59,214 bases of DNA, taken from contig PAIY01000117.1 of assembly GCA_002704825.1 (NCBI GenBank), positions 1-59,214 of the forward strand. Direction: 5' to 3'. A program made the position numbers and the translations under genes. This stretch comes from Phycisphaeraceae bacterium. Its GTDB lineage: Bacteria; Planctomycetota; Phycisphaerae; Phycisphaerales; Phycisphaeraceae. This document shows, piece by piece, positions 58,956-59,214 of the stretch (positions are counted from its first letter, which is position 1; each line of letters begins with the position of its first letter). The notes under the pieces are model-generated. The model ran no database searches and was not told the DNA's origin. It saw only the letters and a program-made list of their open reading frames with translations.

Positions 58956-58995
58956 AAGCGTCCGTCAGATATACCTGGCGGACGCTTGTTTTTTT
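58956..58995 (+). terminator. Intrinsic terminator of the TPS operon
   Basis: AAGCGTCCG (58956-58964) pairs with CGGACGCTT (58979-58987). The stem continues inward through a T-G wobble and CAG/CTG, giving about 13 pairs around ATATAC, and is followed by seven Ts (58989-58995). It lies 60 bases after the giant gene. Confidence 0.92.
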
Positions 58996-59113
58996 GCGCA
59001 CCCCCATCCAGATGTCGCGTCAAGTCACACTTGTTTGTATGACTTGACATGGATGATGTTTTCAGGATCGGATTGACTCGACGCCGACATTGAGACATTG
59101 AAACATTGAGCAC

Positions 59114-59214
59114 CGGGTGTTAGAGCAGTTCAAATCATTAAACTCCATGCCTTCGTATTTTTCGTCATTCCCGCGCAGGCGGGAATCCAGTGGCATGCAG
59201 TCGAAAATTGCAAA
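59114..59214. mobile_element. MITE-like palindromic element, family A, copy 3 (cut by window end)
   Basis: TTCAAATCATTAAACTCCAT begins at about 59,128, and CGTCATTCCCGCGCAGGCGG (59,161-59,180) with ATCCAGTGGCAT follows. This matches the left half of the element at 20,288-20,434. The right half lies beyond the window. The stretch from 58,996 to 59,127 holds no gene that can be supported. Confidence 0.7.

Overview
The window looks like a chromosomal segment of a Gram-negative bacterium, most likely a planctomycete of the Phycisphaerae type. This is an inference from gene style: a giant filamentous-haemagglutinin protein with a matching two-partner-secretion (TPS) outer-membrane transporter, a DUF2007 zinc-ribbon protein, a GAF-SpoIIE phosphatase, several lipoproteins, and many dispersed palindromes. 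No rRNA or tRNA gene was found, so the assignment stays tentative.

Positions 1-23,000 hold ordinary single-copy genes. A minus-strand run (4143 to 77) encodes a small lipoprotein, a macro-domain protein, TsaB (t6A tRNA modification), Der/EngA (ribosome-assembly GTPase) and an alpha/beta hydrolase; two of its junctions are 4-base overlaps. A plus-strand series follows: a YgfZ-type folate-binding protein, a GAF-SpoIIE PP2C phosphatase, a GGQ-only release-factor homologue, ProS, a YitT-family membrane protein, a secreted protein, TrmL, a secreted SGNH hydrolase with a discoidin-like domain, a coiled-coil lipoprotein and a DUF2007 protein. An AT-rich patch (about 15.9-16.9 kb) carries two unrecognised membrane proteins. 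After it come a SAM methyltransferase, a family-9 glycosyltransferase, a divergent metallophosphoesterase and a large chemoreceptor.

Positions 23,240-58,995 form one TPS locus. A good sigma70-like promoter precedes a roughly 190-nt leader that contains a terminator-like hairpin. The leader is followed by a TpsB/FhaC-type transporter (694 aa) and then an uninterrupted 11,064-residue TpsA exoprotein, closed by a strong intrinsic terminator. The exoprotein has a basic extended signal peptide, a TPS domain, a long beta-helix-like body made of several distinct repeat classes, and a non-repetitive, partly helical C-terminus. Its gene contains a G8 tract at which slippage would truncate the protein. 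TpsB would export TpsA across the outer membrane to form a very long surface or secreted fibre.

The intergenic spaces carry at least four inverted-repeat families. One element is nested inside another near 20.3 kb, and another copy runs off the right edge of the window. Three clear intrinsic terminators follow genes before the TPS locus.
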